From Microbulbifer variabilis (GTDB lineage Bacteria; Pseudomonadota; Gammaproteobacteria; Pseudomonadales; Cellvibrionaceae), in contig NZ_JAIVKI010000021.1 in NCBI RefSeq assembly GCF_020524905.1, positions 17,973-81,972 of the forward strand: a stretch of 64,000 bases of DNA, written 5' to 3'. The translations under genes were made by a program, and so were the position numbers. Below, piece after piece: positions 63,601 to 64,000 of this stretch; positions within the stretch are counted from its first letter, which is position 1, and each line of letters starts with the position of its first letter. The notes under the pieces are model-generated. The model made no database searches, was not told where the DNA came from, and saw only the letters and a program-made list of their open reading frames with translations.

Positions 63601-63809
63601 TCGGTATCAATAAAGAGAGCCTTTAAAAAAACAACCCGATATATTCACGCAACGAAATTCTTATACACCAGAGATCCGCCTCTGGATGCCTCACAGCAGC
63701 AATTGCCGCATCACTGCGCCCAAGTAAATCCAGAGTTAGCACAGGATCCCAACAGCCAGTTAGTGCGCCAAGAGATCGACGATAAAAAAGAGGAAGGGAA
63801 AATCTCAGG

Positions 63810-63842
63810 CAAAAAAAAACCGCAGCGCGTCCGCTGCGGTTC
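63810..63842 (-). terminator. Terminator of tuf
   Basis: ACCGCAGCG, loop CGTC, CGCTGCGGT; on the minus strand a run of nine Ts follows. It ends tuf transcription before the S10 operon. Confidence 0.92.
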
Positions 63843-63865
63843 TTTATTTAGATCAGGAGTAACGA

Positions 63866-64000
<135 letters not shown>

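Larger units (their letters stand above)
63510..63865. other. Non-coding interval between the YbaK-like gene and tuf
   Basis: About 355 bp without a credible gene. It holds a 14-bp-stem hairpin at 63565-63600 and the tuf terminator. A 104-codon frame crosses the terminator and has no ribosome binding site, so I do not accept it. Confidence 0.6.

Overview
The window is chromosomal DNA from a gammaproteobacterium of the Pseudomonadales/Cellvibrionales kind; a marine Microbulbifer-like genus is my best guess. This rests on protein character and gene order only. About 62 protein genes are visible, two of them cut by the window ends (rluD on the left, tuf on the right). I saw no rRNA, tRNA, CRISPR array, transposase or phage gene.

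Region 1 (1-30730) follows the gene order I recall for Pseudomonas aeruginosa around PA4544-PA4569: rluD, bamD, pilS-pilR, the minor pilin operon, ispH-fkpB-lspA-ileS-ribF-murJ, rpsT, proB, obgE, rpmA-rplU, ispB. There are two departures. The minor pilin operon (pilE, pilY1, pilX, pilW, pilV, fimT/fimU) lies on the minus strand, convergent with pilSR, with a second orphan fimT on the other strand. Between murJ and rpsT sit genes resembling the proteobacterial dedicated sortase system (an OmpA-like protein, a response regulator and a histidine kinase), but no sortase or sortase substrate is present here.

Region 2 (30864-42502) carries sugar-nucleotide genes (phosphomannomutase, galU, mannose-1-phosphate guanylyltransferase), the unsaturated fatty acid pair fabA-fabB, and ssb, an MFS transporter and uvrA. 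Downstream of ssb is an RmlD-like protein that seems to have lost its cofactor and catalytic motifs. A near-consensus LexA box lies upstream of ssb.

Region 3 (42583-48667) is visibly AT-richer accessory DNA between uvrA and rplQ. It holds a one-helix hypothetical protein, the 5-oxoprolinase genes pxpABC, a secreted pectin-acetylesterase-family hydrolase preceded by two small palindromes, a second unknown protein and a YeaC-like gene.

Region 4 (48740-62857) is the S10-spc-alpha ribosomal protein supercluster, entirely on the minus strand and complete from rpsJ to rplQ, including rpmJ (38 aa), secY and rpoA. A strong sigma-70-like promoter precedes rpsJ and a weaker one precedes rpsM. A divergent YbaK-family gene and a terminator separate rpsJ from tuf, so tuf is not simply joined to the S10 operon.
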